Below, one piece after another: positions 26,392 to 35,514 of a stretch of DNA of 44,518 bases; the stretch's first letter is position 1; each line of letters begins with the position of its first letter. Origin of the DNA: Lachnospiraceae bacterium (GTDB lineage: Bacteria; Bacillota; Clostridia; Lachnospirales; Lachnospiraceae); the NCBI GenBank assembly GCA_024698145.1, contig JAILRO010000011.1, positions 1-44,518 of the forward strand, written 5' to 3'. The position numbers were made by a program, and so were the translations under genes. The notes below the pieces were generated by a model. That model was not told where the DNA came from and searched no databases. It saw nothing but the letters and a program-made list of their open reading frames with translations.

Positions 26392-26664
26392 TTATACTGT
26401 TTCTTCTTCCTGCAATGCCTTCTCGTACTCTGCAAGAATCAGCGACTGTATTCTCGTTCTGGCGTCCTGATTAATCGGATGTGCAATGTCTCTGTAATCT
26501 CCGTCTGTCGCCTTGCGACTTGGCATTGCGATGAATAATCCTTTCTCGCCCTCAATTACCTTGATGTCATGAACAACAAACTCATTGTCCAATGTAATTG
26601 ATACAACCGCTTTCATTTTTCCTTCTTTGTTAACTTTCTTAAGTCTGATATCTGTAATATCCAT
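26392..26664 (-). CDS. spoVG: SpoVG, RNA/DNA-binding regulator
   Basis: This 90-residue protein shows the whole SpoVG pattern: [32 protein letters not shown] (overlapping parts), [10 protein letters not shown], and [15 protein letters not shown] near the C-terminus. SpoVG is a conserved nucleic-acid-binding regulator with roles in sporulation septation and gene control. A GGGGGG site lies 7 bp upstream of the ATG, and TATAAT on the minus strand lies about 30 bp upstream. It precedes the glmU-like gene as in Bacillus. Confidence 0.97.
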   Translation of the reverse strand: MDITDIRLKKVNKEGKMKAVVSITLDNEFVVHDIKVIEGEKGLFIAMPSRKATDGDYRDIAHPINQDARTRIQSLILAEYEKALQEEETV

Positions 26665-26713
26665 AAATGTTGCCCCCCTTGTGCACTTCTCATTATAATT
26701 TCTCCAAAAAAGT

Positions 26714-27838
26714 TTACAGTCCGTATCTAAAGTTCTTCTCTACTACGACTTTGATTTGTCCAGGATCCGCTGTGTGTATTGTGTTAGCTCGTAAAGTATC
26801 ACGGCTTTCTACGATACAATTCTCAATAACTGAATTATCCCCAATATGCACATCATTAAGAATTATCGAATTACGAATTACACAATTATTACCTACATAT
26901 ACTTTCTTAAACAAAACTGAATTCTCAACAGTACCGTTAACGATACATCCACTTGCTATTAAACTGTTGTTAACAACAGCATCCCCATTATATTTAGCAG
27001 GCGGAAGATCATCTACTTTGGAATATACATCCGGATACTGACGGAAGAAATAATCTCTTATATCCTTCTTCAAGAAATCCATATTGGTCTTAAAGTAAGA
27101 ATCTATTGTACCGATATTTCTCCAATAAGAATCCATCTTATAAGCATATATCTTCTTAACACTCTTATAACGAATAAGAATATCTTTAACGAAGTCTGTT
27201 CTTCCTTCTTTTGCACACGCTTCAAGAAATTCGATAAGCTGTCTTCTTCTTATTACATAAACACCGATTGAAGCTGTCTGCGTCTGTGCAACAAGAGGTT
27301 TCTCTTCAAAATCAACAACCTGCATATCTTCGTTACACTTAACAACACCGAAACGGCTTACATCGTCATCTTCAGGATTGATATCCTTGGTGACTATTGT
27401 GATGTCGGCACCTTTCTCAATATGATGCTCTAACACCTTGCTGTAATCGAGCTTATATACACCGTCACCACTTGCAATTATAACATACGGCTCATGACTT
27501 TCCTTAAGGAAGTTGATATTCTGATAAAGCGCATCTGCTGTACCCTGATACCAATAGCTGTTTGTTGTTGTAATGGTCGGTGTGAATACGTAAAGACCAC
27601 CTTGTTTTCTACCGAAATCCCACCATTTTGAAGAGTTCAAATGTTCATTCAGTGAGCGTGAATTGTACTGTGTAAATACCGCTACTTTCTGAATGTGGGA
27701 ATTAGTCATGTTACTAAGTGAGAAGTCTATCGCACGATAACTTCCCGTAACAGGCATTGCTGCAACCGCACGTTTTGCGGAAAGCTCACCCATTCTACTG
27801 CTGTTACCACCTGCCAAAATGATTCCTATTGCTCTCAT
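26714..27838 (-). CDS. glgD: Glucose-1-phosphate adenylyltransferase regulatory subunit GlgD
   Basis: This 374-residue GlgD-type subunit has an N-terminal nucleotidyltransferase-like domain with [20 protein letters not shown], where the residues of the catalytic GGxGxRL loop of GlgC are altered (Asn-Ser-Ser), FEEKPL, and a C-terminal left-handed beta-helix (about 290-374). In Firmicutes GlgD pairs with catalytic GlgC to make ADP-glucose for glycogen. The start overlaps the GlgC stop by 4 bp (ATGA), so the two should be made in equal amounts. Confidence 0.95.
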   Translation of the reverse strand: MRAIGIILAGGNSSRMGELSAKRAVAAMPVTGSYRAIDFSLSNMTNSHIQKVAVFTQYNSRSLNEHLNSSKWWDFGRKQGGLYVFTPTITTTNSYWYQGTADALYQNINFLKESHEPYVIIASGDGVYKLDYSKVLEHHIEKGADITIVTKDINPEDDDVSRFGVVKCNEDMQVVDFEEKPLVAQTQTASIGVYVIRRRQLIEFLEACAKEGRTDFVKDILIRYKSVKKIYAYKMDSYWRNIGTIDSYFKTNMDFLKKDIRDYFFRQYPDVYSKVDDLPPAKYNGDAVVNNSLIASGCIVNGTVENSVLFKKVYVGNNCVIRNSIILNDVHIGDNSVIENCIVESRDTLRANTIHTADPGQIKVVVEKNFRYGL

Positions 27839-29109
27839 GCCTCATCACCTACCTTTATCAAACTAGATCCACTCTTTAACAAGCCGTCAGGATATTCTGA
27901 CTTATCGGTAGGTCCGAATATAGCTGTATTCTTACCAATCTTAACTCCTTCAGGAATCGTTGAATTCTCTCCAATTGTAACAAGTCCGAAGGAATAAATA
28001 TTAGGTTTCTTCTCATTAGGAACATCTTCACCGACACCAAGCTCACAATTCGCTCCGACATCTACATTCTCAGCTATTATTGCCTTATCAACAACGCAAC
28101 CTTCGCCAATAACAGTTCCGTTCATGATAATGGAATCCTTAACAACCGCACCCTTGCCAATTGTTACACCCGAACCGATTACACAATGGCTAACCTTACC
28201 ATAAACTTCTGTTCCTTCACCAACAATACTCTCTGTAACCTCTCCTGCCTCATCTATATACTGAGGTGGAAGTATGTCACTCTTTGTATATATTCTCCAG
28301 AACTCTTCATATAGATTAAACTCCGGAATAATATCAACAAGCTCCATATTAGCTTCCCAATATGATCCAAGTGTTCCAACGTCCTTCCAATATCCCTTGA
28401 AGTCGTATGAAACAACCTTTGATCCATTCTCATGACAATGTGGAATGATATGTTTTCCAAAGTCACATGAAGGTACATCCTTAAGTTCTTCAAGTGCACT
28501 CTTAAGAACACTCCACTTAAATATATAGATGCCCATCGAAGCTTTGTTACTTCTAGGCTTCTCAGGTTTCTCCTCAAACTCTTGAATAACTCCCTCATCA
28601 TCAGTGATAACAACACCGAAACGACTTGCTTCCTCCATCGGCACTTCATATGTCGCAAGAGTAATATCTGCGTTCATTGCCTTATGGTGATCAAGCATTA
28701 CCTCGTAATCCATCTTATATATGTGGTCTCCGGAAAGGATAAGAACATATTCAGGATTGTAATAGTTAATGTACTCAATGTTCTGGTAAATTGCATTCGC
28801 TGTTCCCGTATACCATTGACTGTTCTCACTTTTCTCGTAAGGCGGAAGTACTGTTACACCACCGATACTACGATCCAAATCCCAAGGAATACCTATTCCT
28901 ATATGCTGATTGAGTCGAAGTGGTCTGTACTGTGTAAGCACGCCTACTGTATCAATTCCCGAGTTAATACAGTTAGAAAGTGGAAAATCAATAATCTTAT
29001 ACTTTCCACCAAACGCCACTGCCGGCTTAGCAAGTTTTGAAGTAAGTACTCCAAGGCGGCTGCCTTGTCCACCTGCCAACAGCATGGCAATCATTTCCTT
29101 CTTAATCAT
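27835..29109 (-). CDS. glgC: Glucose-1-phosphate adenylyltransferase catalytic subunit GlgC
   Basis: This 424-residue enzyme makes ADP-glucose from ATP and glucose-1-phosphate, the committed step of glycogen synthesis. It has the catalytic loop [32 protein letters not shown], the Asp of [21 protein letters not shown], and a C-terminal beta-helix domain. Length is normal. The ATG follows AAAGGGGTG. It has an extended -10 promoter at 29143-29151. No glycogen synthase or phosphorylase gene is in the window. Confidence 0.97.
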   Translation of the reverse strand: MIKKEMIAMLLAGGQGSRLGVLTSKLAKPAVAFGGKYKIIDFPLSNCINSGIDTVGVLTQYRPLRLNQHIGIGIPWDLDRSIGGVTVLPPYEKSENSQWYTGTANAIYQNIEYINYYNPEYVLILSGDHIYKMDYEVMLDHHKAMNADITLATYEVPMEEASRFGVVITDDEGVIQEFEEKPEKPRSNKASMGIYIFKWSVLKSALEELKDVPSCDFGKHIIPHCHENGSKVVSYDFKGYWKDVGTLGSYWEANMELVDIIPEFNLYEEFWRIYTKSDILPPQYIDEAGEVTESIVGEGTEVYGKVSHCVIGSGVTIGKGAVVKDSIIMNGTVIGEGCVVDKAIIAENVDVGANCELGVGEDVPNEKKPNIYSFGLVTIGENSTIPEGVKIGKNTAIFGPTDKSEYPDGLLKSGSSLIKVGDEA

Positions 29110-29142
29110 ACTGTCACCCCTTTATGCAAGAATATACTGTAC

Positions 29143-29151
29143 ATTATACCA
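29143..29151 (-). promoter_or_regulatory. Extended -10 promoter of glgCD
   Basis: The minus strand reads TGGTATAAT, a consensus -10 with an upstream TG, 34 bp before the glgC start. A poor -35 (CTTTCA, 18-bp spacer) is compatible with extended -10 use. Confidence 0.75.
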
Positions 29152-29188
29152 TTAAAAAAGCAATAATGAAAGATTTTTTATGCAATTT

Positions 29189-29219
29189 TACCCAAAAATA
29201 TGAATATTTGGGTATTTTT
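29189..29219 (+). other. AT-rich hairpin upstream of the glgC promoter
   Basis: TACCCAAA (29189-29196) pairs with TTTGGGTA (29207-29214) and is followed by TTTTT on the plus strand. No plus-strand gene ends here. It could be a binding site or a stop for antisense transcription; its role is unclear. Confidence 0.45.
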
Positions 29220-29284
29220 CTCATATAACGCTCATTTTTTTGCCTGTTTTAATGTTTTTTTCGCATCTTTTTGTACACATTCGA

Positions 29285-29321
29285 CAAAAAACAGAGCGTG
29301 TTATTTAGTAAACACGCTCTG
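29285..29321 (-). terminator. Rho-independent terminator after the thioesterase gene
   Basis: On the minus strand CAGAGCGTGTT (29321-29311) pairs perfectly with AACACGCTCTG (29302-29292), followed by TTTTTTG. It lies 11 bp after the thioesterase stop and ends the operon 31123-29332. Confidence 0.95.
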
Positions 29322-29331
29322 AAATCCCATC

Positions 29332-29769
29332 TTATTCAATATCTAAAAGGTCCTGACCTACAATACTTTCGAACTTTTCGCAGAGTTCCGGGTACTCCTT
29401 CTTAATCCTCACCGGCTTGAAATCCATACCCACAAAACAATGAGAACTGGTTGCATCATTGTGAAGAACCGTAAAATCCTCCGAATATATCTTGTAACTC
29501 ATCTCGAACTTAACACCATGAAACCTTGTAACCTTTGGAACAATGCATATTGTATCTCCATACCTCACTGCCATCCTGTAATTACAACTTACCGAAAGCA
29601 CCGGTATCATCAGTCCTGATTGCTCAAGCATATCATAAGATATTCCTAGCTGATCAAGAAAATCCATACGACACTCCTCTAAAAATCTAATGTAATTAGA
29701 GTGGTGAACAACCTGCATTTTGTCTGTCTCATAATAATTAATTCGTCTCTTGAATACTTTATATTCCAT
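29332..29769 (-). CDS. Acyl-CoA thioesterase, 4HBT/YbgC-FadM family
   Basis: This 145-residue hot-dog-fold thioesterase has the N-terminal catalytic motif YYETDKMQVVHHSNYIRFLE, with catalytic Asp16, and the strand pattern of the 4-hydroxybenzoyl-CoA thioesterase family. It hydrolyses acyl-CoA or acyl-ACP thioesters; the chain length preference is unknown. It starts one base after the stop of the coiled-coil gene, so it is cotranscribed. It is followed by a strong terminator. Confidence 0.9.
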   Translation of the reverse strand: MEYKVFKRRINYYETDKMQVVHHSNYIRFLEECRMDFLDQLGISYDMLEQSGLMIPVLSVSCNYRMAVRYGDTICIVPKVTRFHGVKFEMSYKIYSEDFTVLHNDATSSHCFVGMDFKPVRIKKEYPELCEKFESIVGQDLLDIE

Positions 29770-29770
29770 T

Positions 29771-31123
29771 CTAGAACTCCGTTATGTCAAATTCTTCAAA
29801 GTCCTCAGACTTTTCTTCCTTCTTAACTTCTTTTGTTTTAACCGGCTCGTCCTTTTCTTTTACAGCTCGGCTTATAAGTCCGCTATACTTCTTGTCGGTT
29901 GTAATCTTGTTAGCCATTCTTACAACCTTCTCTGAAGGAACTGTAGCAATCTTCTCTGACTTGGTGAAATGAGGTATCATCGGAACACTTCCAAGCTCCT
30001 CGTCCTTGATGCTGTTCTTCTCAACATACTCAACAGCATCATCAGCTTCCGCTTCCTCGTACTCATCATCGTCAACATACTCTACTTCGTATTCTTCGCC
30101 TTCTTCAAGTTCATCTTCGTCAACATATACTACTTCATATTCTTCTTCATCTTCTGTAGCAGCAGCCTCATCGAAAACCGCTGTTTCTTTATCAGGAACG
30201 TATTTGCTTAACTTCTTTCTTCTTTGAGCCTCTGCCTCTCTGTCAGCCTCAAGTTTCCTTAAGTTTTCCTGTTTGATTTCTTTCTCGGCTTCTGTTTTTT
30301 GAGTAGCAGCTTCTACAATCTTTTCCTGCTGAAGCTTGGCAATCTCTTCCATAAGAGCATCTCTTTGTGCAGTCATTCTTTCAAGCTCTGCCTCTGCGTG
30401 TCTTGCAACTTCTTCAGCCTCTAATGCTCTCATCTCATGCTCGGTCTTTAAGTCAAACGACAGCTGCACGCTACCGTCATCATACATCTCAGGACTTTTA
30501 CGCTTATTCAATCTCGCGTTATAAAGTTCTGCTGAAAGAAGCTGACCTATCTCCATAATCTGCTGGCTTCTGTCCTTGCCATCCATCTCGGAAAGACCTG
30601 CCATAAGTTCATTGCGGTTGCTTTCTAATGTCTTAAGCTTCTCCTCCATAACCTGAAGTATAATATCATAATCATTCTTAAGATTATCAAATGTATCCTT
30701 TATAAGATTAGAAACTTCCGTAAGCATCTCATCTGTATATATCAATGAAGCTCCGTATATCTCATTCGCACTATCAAGTGCATCAAGTTCTTCCTGCTCC
30801 ATCATTTCAAAATTAACAGGATCAACATTCGTTGTACGACGATTCACACGCATACGACTTGCGGAATGTTCTGCCTGATAAATGATTCTTTCCGCTTCGC
30901 GTTTAGCTTCGTTTAAAATCTTACCCTTCTTATCATTAACCTCATGATAAGTCTTGATTTCCATATTAATCTGAGTTGTAAGCTCAGTTAATAGAGACTG
31001 TACTTCGTCCTTATATATCATTACCTTGCCTGACGCAAGCGGCACCGGGGAAGCCGCATCCATTATTCCCTGTAATCTGTCTATTATTTCTTTTGTTCTG
31101 CTCTTTTCCGCAATCGTCTCCAT
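29771..31123 (-). CDS. Acidic coiled-coil protein of unknown function
   Basis: This 450-residue soluble protein is not assigned to a known family. Residues about 40-110 are helical with a V-ATPase/DivIVA-like look (ILNEAKREAERIIYQAEHSA). Residues about 215-305 form a long coiled coil rich in Glu/Ala/Arg (MRALEAEEVARHAEAELERM). About 315-365 is a very acidic tract with a repeated Glu-Tyr-Glu-Val-x-Tyr-Val-Asp unit (EEEYEVVYVDEDELEEGEEY). A basic/acidic tail follows. The frame opens at 31141, but ATG 31123 has GAGGAG six bases upstream and is chosen. Context with the thioesterase (1 bp downstream) does not explain it. A role in cell-pole or cell-wall scaffolding is only a guess. Confidence 0.8.
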   Translation of the reverse strand: METIAEKSRTKEIIDRLQGIMDAASPVPLASGKVMIYKDEVQSLLTELTTQINMEIKTYHEVNDKKGKILNEAKREAERIIYQAEHSASRMRVNRRTTNVDPVNFEMMEQEELDALDSANEIYGASLIYTDEMLTEVSNLIKDTFDNLKNDYDIILQVMEEKLKTLESNRNELMAGLSEMDGKDRSQQIMEIGQLLSAELYNARLNKRKSPEMYDDGSVQLSFDLKTEHEMRALEAEEVARHAEAELERMTAQRDALMEEIAKLQQEKIVEAATQKTEAEKEIKQENLRKLEADREAEAQRRKKLSKYVPDKETAVFDEAAATEDEEEYEVVYVDEDELEEGEEYEVEYVDDDEYEEAEADDAVEYVEKNSIKDEELGSVPMIPHFTKSEKIATVPSEKVVRMANKITTDKKYSGLISRAVKEKDEPVKTKEVKKEEKSEDFEEFDITEF

Positions 31124-31147
31124 CTGTATCTCCTCCCTCATTTGTGT

Positions 31148-31162
31148 GGCACAAAATGTGCC
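31148..31162 (-). other. Leader hairpin before the coiled-coil gene
   Basis: GGCACA (31148-31153) and TGTGCC (31157-31162) form a perfect 6-bp stem with a 3-base loop, 24 bp upstream of the chosen start of the coiled-coil gene. No T-run follows, so it is not a terminator. It may affect ribosome access. Confidence 0.5.
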
Positions 31163-31253
31163 CGACCGCCGAGAAAAATCTCACAAGGGCGCGTTCTTAC
31201 ATTTTATCAGACTTCGGTTCAACAAGCAAACCTTTTTTAATATGAAATTAACG

Positions 31254-32459
31254 TTAACATAACGGCTGGATGCTTCTATCAAGTATCCCATTCATCTTGG
31301 CAATCGCAATACCGTAATTTGTAAATGCTACCCCGCCGCCAAGTGTTGTTCTCATGCGGTAGCGCATAGTGCGCTCATTAAGCATACATCCGCCACAGTG
31401 AATTACAAGACGATAATCTGTCAAATCTTCCGGATAATCATTACCTGAAGTGAAATCAAACTGCGGATTCTTGCCGGTATATTTTCTAATAAGGTTCGGA
31501 AGCTTCACCGTTCCGATATCGCCGCATTGTCTATGATGTGTGCATCCTTCAGAAATCAATATTTTATCATTATCCTCTATCTCATCAAGAAGTGCCGCGC
31601 CGTCAACTGCTGCATCGAGAAATCCTTTCCACCTTGCCATTAGTATAGAAAATGATGTCAGCCTTACACTCTCCGGAACAATCTCTGCCACCTTACCAAA
31701 CACCTGACTATCCGTAATTACAAGAGCAGGATTATCAGCAAGTTTTTCAAGAGTTTCTTTAAGTTCCGTATCTTTAACAACAACCGAGATTGCACCCGCA
31801 TCCAAAACGTCCCGTATCACTTGCTGTTGCGGAAGAATGAGCCTGTTCTTTGGTGCGGATTCATCTATAGGTACAACAAGCACAACAATGTCGAGCGGAT
31901 TAATAATATCCGCCACTATCGGTTTATCTGCTTCTTTTCCCTTGTAAATGTCTGCTATTATATTCTTTAAATCATCTATACCATATCCGGTTACAGTACT
32001 TGTGTTTACTGATATCTCGTAAGGCCCGGTGCCGGTCTTCATTTCTTTAGGATCTACATCTGATGCAACATCACACTTGTTATATACAACAATATAAGGT
32101 ATCTCCATATCATTTATACGCTTTATCAAATCCTTCTCATAGGAACAGATACCTTCCTTCGCATCTACTACGACAACCGCAATATCAGTTTTATTAAGCA
32201 CCTGCACCGTTTTCTCTATCCTAAGCGTTCCAAGTTCTCCATCATCATCAAGTCCTGCGGTATCGATAATCACAACAGGGCCAAGCGGAAGAATCTCCAT
32301 GCTTTTATATACAGGGTCTGTAGTTGTTCCTTTTTTCTCGGAAACAATAGCCATATTCTGTCCGGTTATTGCGTTAACCAGACTGGATTTGCCGGCATTG
32401 GTCCGTCCGAAAAAGCCGATGTGAACTCTGTTAGCCGATGGTGTATCATTTAAACTCAT
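31254..32459 (-). CDS. hydF: [FeFe]-hydrogenase maturation GTPase HydF
   Basis: This 401-residue GTPase scaffold assembles and delivers the diiron subcluster of [FeFe]-hydrogenase. The G domain has GFFGRTNAGKSSLVNAI (P-loop), DTAGLDD and NKCD; a dimerisation domain follows; the C-terminal cluster-binding domain has CTHHRQCGD and, about 50 residues on, HCGGC. These Cys/His residues fit the family's CxH...HCxxC. The frame is open to 32483, but ATG 32459 has AGGAGTG eight bases upstream. HydE and HydG are not in the window, so the maturation genes are scattered here. Confidence 0.96.
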   Translation of the reverse strand: MSLNDTPSANRVHIGFFGRTNAGKSSLVNAITGQNMAIVSEKKGTTTDPVYKSMEILPLGPVVIIDTAGLDDDGELGTLRIEKTVQVLNKTDIAVVVVDAKEGICSYEKDLIKRINDMEIPYIVVYNKCDVASDVDPKEMKTGTGPYEISVNTSTVTGYGIDDLKNIIADIYKGKEADKPIVADIINPLDIVVLVVPIDESAPKNRLILPQQQVIRDVLDAGAISVVVKDTELKETLEKLADNPALVITDSQVFGKVAEIVPESVRLTSFSILMARWKGFLDAAVDGAALLDEIEDNDKILISEGCTHHRQCGDIGTVKLPNLIRKYTGKNPQFDFTSGNDYPEDLTDYRLVIHCGGCMLNERTMRYRMRTTLGGGVAFTNYGIAIAKMNGILDRSIQPLC

Positions 32460-32596
32460 GCTTTTCACTCCTAAAATACACAAAATACTTCATATAATCT
32501 TAACATTTTTCTATTATTTTTACTATGTTTTTTTTGCTATAGCCGTGATATACTAAACACTGTTAAAAACTATACTAACGAACAGGTGGGATAATA

Positions 32597-34171
32597 ATGG
32601 ACGGATATGATGATAACATTACAGGACAGCCTTATGTAGCACCATCTAACAATGTACCATACGATAACGACGGTTATGGACAAGGCTACGAAGGTTTTGG
32701 CTATACAGATAATAATGGCAGTTATGAAGGCTTCGAAGAAGTATATCAGGGTTCTGAATATAACGCAGGCTACAGCCAGGGATACGATAACGAAGCTTCT
32801 GGATATGATGCCAATTACGGATATGACAATCAGGGTTACAACACTCAGGGTTATACCGACGCAAACTACGGCTACGACAATCAAGACTACACCACCGGCT
32901 ATGATAATTACTCGGATTCGATTAATCTCATTTCCAACATGCCGGTAAATGATATTCCTGACAACTTTGAGGAAAGTAGCGACGAGTCATTAAGTGCTAT
33001 TAAGAGCGAGCCTACAGAAGCAGAGCTTGAGGATATGAAACGTGAACGTGCCGCTAAGAAGAGAAAACGTGCACTCCGCGAAAAGAGACGTCGCGAAAGA
33101 AGACGCCAGGCAATTATAAGATGTAGTATTCTTGTCGCCGCAGCTATTCTTGTTATTTTCCTTTTGGTTAAACTTTTCGCAGGCATTGGCGGACTCATCC
33201 AGAAGAATGCCAAGAAACATAAAACAACAGAGATTCCAACAACAGAGGTTCCGACAACAGAAGAACCTATTGCTAATATAGATGAAGCGATTGTTGCCAA
33301 AGATCTTCCTGCTACAAGAGAAGCGGCTCTCGAAATATTAAAATCGCAGGCAGAGACAGACTTTGACATCAAGAATATTATTGAAAATGAAGCCGTTTAT
33401 CCTGATATAGTTCTTAAGCACCTTGCGGTTAATACGGAACTTATAGACTTTGTACTTCATTATCCGGCACAGATTAACATCGCATTTGACGGTGATTTCA
33501 ACGTTGAGACAACGACATCAGAGATACCTACACTCCTTCAATACGATGCACAGTGGGGATATGCAGATTACGGTCAGACAGTTCTCGGTCTTAACGGTGC
33601 CGCACCGACATGTCTTTCAATAGCATGTATATATTTAAATCATGACATGAGCAAGAATCCGATAATTGTCGGCGACTATGCAATGAGCAAGAATTATCTT
33701 GATGAGAACGGCATTACAGATCCTAAGCTTATGACCGAAGGTGCAACCGAATTAGGACTTGAGTCAACAGAACTTCAAATGAGCAAAGAAAACATTATAA
33801 GTGCGATTGAAGATGGCAGCGTTGTAATATGTGCTGTTAACCCGGGTGATTTCACAAGAGAAAAGAGTTACATTATAATCAAAGGATTTAGAAACGGTTT
33901 ATTCTATATCGTAGATCCTAGTAGTCAGGCAAGAAGCCAGGTAGGCTGGGATTACAAGAGATTAAGTTCTCAAATATCAGGCATCTGGGCTCTTAAAAAA
34001 GGAAGCGGTGTAGCGTCTACTACCGAAGCAACTGGCGGCGACCAGACAGGCGATGGTACAGAAGGCGAAGGCACCGGCGATGGTACATCAACCGAAGCAA
34101 CCAGCGAAACGTCTACAGATAATAATAGTGCCGGAGATACCTCCGGCACAAGCAATCAACTTCCCGAATAA
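32597..34171 (+). CDS. Membrane protein with degenerate C39-like peptidase domain
   Basis: The protein has 524 residues. Residues 1-110 are a Tyr/Gly/Asn/Asp-rich low-complexity tail; 145-172 are strongly basic; 173-200 form one membrane helix. The basic side should be inside, placing the rest outside the cell. Residues about 310-465 resemble the C39_2 peptidase fold (QYDAQWGYADYG, then GAAPTCLSIA, IIIKGF, VDPSSQ), but where active enzymes have Gly-Cys-Gly-Pro the protein has GAAP (334-337), and the catalytic His position is Ser424; Asp440 is kept. A Thr/Gly/Ser/Glu-rich tail closes it. It is likely a binding or structural module rather than a protease. The ribosome site is GGTGGGA. Confidence 0.78.
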   Translation: MDGYDDNITGQPYVAPSNNVPYDNDGYGQGYEGFGYTDNNGSYEGFEEVYQGSEYNAGYSQGYDNEASGYDANYGYDNQGYNTQGYTDANYGYDNQDYTTGYDNYSDSINLISNMPVNDIPDNFEESSDESLSAIKSEPTEAELEDMKRERAAKKRKRALREKRRRERRRQAIIRCSILVAAAILVIFLLVKLFAGIGGLIQKNAKKHKTTEIPTTEVPTTEEPIANIDEAIVAKDLPATREAALEILKSQAETDFDIKNIIENEAVYPDIVLKHLAVNTELIDFVLHYPAQINIAFDGDFNVETTTSEIPTLLQYDAQWGYADYGQTVLGLNGAAPTCLSIACIYLNHDMSKNPIIVGDYAMSKNYLDENGITDPKLMTEGATELGLESTELQMSKENIISAIEDGSVVICAVNPGDFTREKSYIIIKGFRNGLFYIVDPSSQARSQVGWDYKRLSSQISGIWALKKGSGVASTTEATGGDQTGDGTEGEGTGDGTSTEATSETSTDNNSAGDTSGTSNQLPE

Positions 34172-34188
34172 TTTCGGGAAGTTTTTTT
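34158..34188 (+). terminator. Terminator overlapping the stop codon of the C39-like gene
   Basis: AACTTCCCGAA (34158-34168) pairs with TTCGGGAAGTT (34173-34183), followed by a T-run. The TAA stop (34169-34171) sits in the loop. The sequence CTTCCCGAATAATTT[C/G]GGGAAG is repeated at 35521 with one change. Confidence 0.92.
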
Positions 34189-34202
34189 ACACAATATATT
34201 TA

Positions 34203-34787
34203 TTATTTATCATTAATTGCTCCTGTATCACTACAAGTTATTTTCATATTACCTGTACTACATAACACAGGATTTTTTGTATTATACAGATTGTAATCAA
34301 CTTTTCCATACGCCTTTCCCAACATTACATATCCATTAGATTTAGATGTATTTAGACTTGCTGTTGTTTTTTTCTTATTTATTAGTGTTGCTGACGAAGA
34401 AACAGAACTACATTGAACATATGCCGCATACTTATTTGTATACCAATCAAAAGTAGCTGTCAAAAATACCGTCCCCCAATTCTTCACTTCTTTCGAGCGC
34501 GAAACTGTGTCATTTCCTTTCTTTGATGTCAGCACAGCCCTATTATGTGTAATTGTATCAGTTATATATGTACCATCATTCTGACGATATTTTATTACCT
34601 CTCTCGATCCATTACTACATACACTTTTCTGCCTGCTCACCTGAACAGCGCCTTTAGGTATGTCGATTCCGATACCATAAAAAATGCCACTTGGTTGTTT
34701 TTCATCCGCACCTTGTGCAAATACCGGTTTCACATTAACAACAGTTAATAAAGTTAGAATCAGTACAAATTTAATAATTTTATTCAT
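34203..34787 (-). CDS. Secreted protein of unknown function
   Basis: This 194-residue protein has a classic signal peptide (basic start, hydrophobic IIKFVLILTLLTVVNV, probable cleavage after PVFA). The mature region of about 170 residues is rich in Ser/Thr/Lys/Asn and beta-prone, with four cysteines (about positions 58, 127, 176 and 186 in the mature order visible as SVCSNGS, YVQCSSVSSS, VLCSTG, ITCSDTG). I do not recognise a family; small secreted Ser/Cys beta proteins of this look are common in Lachnospiraceae, and a bacteriocin-like role cannot be excluded. ATG 34787 follows GGGGAGG and is preferred over in-frame starts to 34859. It overlaps the upstream membrane protein by 8 bp and lies in an AT-rich island. 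Confidence 0.75.
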   Translation of the reverse strand: MNKIIKFVLILTLLTVVNVKPVFAQGADEKQPSGIFYGIGIDIPKGAVQVSRQKSVCSNGSREVIKYRQNDGTYITDTITHNRAVLTSKKGNDTVSRSKEVKNWGTVFLTATFDWYTNKYAAYVQCSSVSSSATLINKKKTTASLNTSKSNGYVMLGKAYGKVDYNLYNTKNPVLCSTGNMKITCSDTGAINDK

Positions 34788-35388
34788 TAATAAAATGCCT
34801 CCCCATATATAAATGTAAAAATAAAATACAACACCAAGAAAATAAATTAGATACAACAACTGCTGTTAAAAAAGTCAGCAAGTTTAAATCATATAGGCGC
34901 AATTGATATCTAACAAAAAAAACCATCATCTCAACTAGATACAGCAATATTATTATTATTGAAGAATACTTGTATCTATCAACAATGAAACATACACCTA
35001 CAATTATTAAATAAAGAAAATAATAGAATAAAAGACAAAACTTATTAAAATAAACACCCTTAAAAAAACTATGCGTAAAAGAGAGACTCTTAAAATCAAT
35101 TATAAATAGTAACGAAATCATAAAAAAGAAATATAAAAATAAAACACCTAGAGACATCATTTTATGAAAATTTCGAACAATACACGGTTCCCCTCTAACT
35201 GAACATAAAATTATAGAAATATGAGCTACATTAAGCAACAAATAAATCGCCAAAAAACTTATACTGAAATTATTTTCAAGGATTTTCCTTTCTATAAAAC
35301 AGCGAAAAATCAATATAAATACATTTATTAATAATAGACGTCGCGAAGAAAGTTCCCAAAATATATTATTTTTTATCCGTAATGACAC
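34780..35388 (-). CDS. Polytopic membrane protein of unknown function
   Basis: This protein of about 202 residues has about six hydrophobic helices (for example LLLINVFILIFRCF, ISFLAIYLLLNVAHISIIL, GVLFLYFFFMISLLFI, LLFYYFLYLIIVGVCFIV, SSIIIILLYLVEMMVFFV, LTAVVVSNLFSWCCILFLHL). No motif is recognised. The composition is extremely rich in Phe, Ile, Leu and Lys with A/T-ending codons, clearly more AT-rich than neighbours. GTG 35397 is in frame, but GTG 35388 has AGGGGG eight bases upstream. It is translationally coupled to the secreted protein gene, suggesting a two-gene unit such as a secreted factor with its membrane partner or immunity protein; this is inference. Confidence 0.72.
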   Translation of the reverse strand: MSLRIKNNIFWELSSRRLLLINVFILIFRCFIERKILENNFSISFLAIYLLLNVAHISIILCSVRGEPCIVRNFHKMMSLGVLFLYFFFMISLLFIIDFKSLSFTHSFFKGVYFNKFCLLFYYFLYLIIVGVCFIVDRYKYSSIIIILLYLVEMMVFFVRYQLRLYDLNLLTFLTAVVVSNLFSWCCILFLHLYMGRHFINE

Positions 35389-35514
35389 AATTACCACCCC
35401 CTACATTTCGCATCACCTAGTAATTATGTTTTTAGTGTAATTTATCAAATTACATTTGTCAATAATCTCTCAAATATATACATCATATACTTCACATAAC
35501 CAAGAATGTATAGC

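Noticed and set aside
29784-30227. Plus-strand Ser/Phe-rich frames opposite the acidic coiled-coil gene
   Set aside because: They are antisense shadows of Glu/Asp-rich codons and lack ribosome sites.
32570-33372. Minus-strand frames opposite the Tyr/Gly-rich membrane protein
   Set aside because: Low-complexity shadow frames without starts or motifs; the plus-strand gene has a clear membrane segment, ribosome site and terminator.
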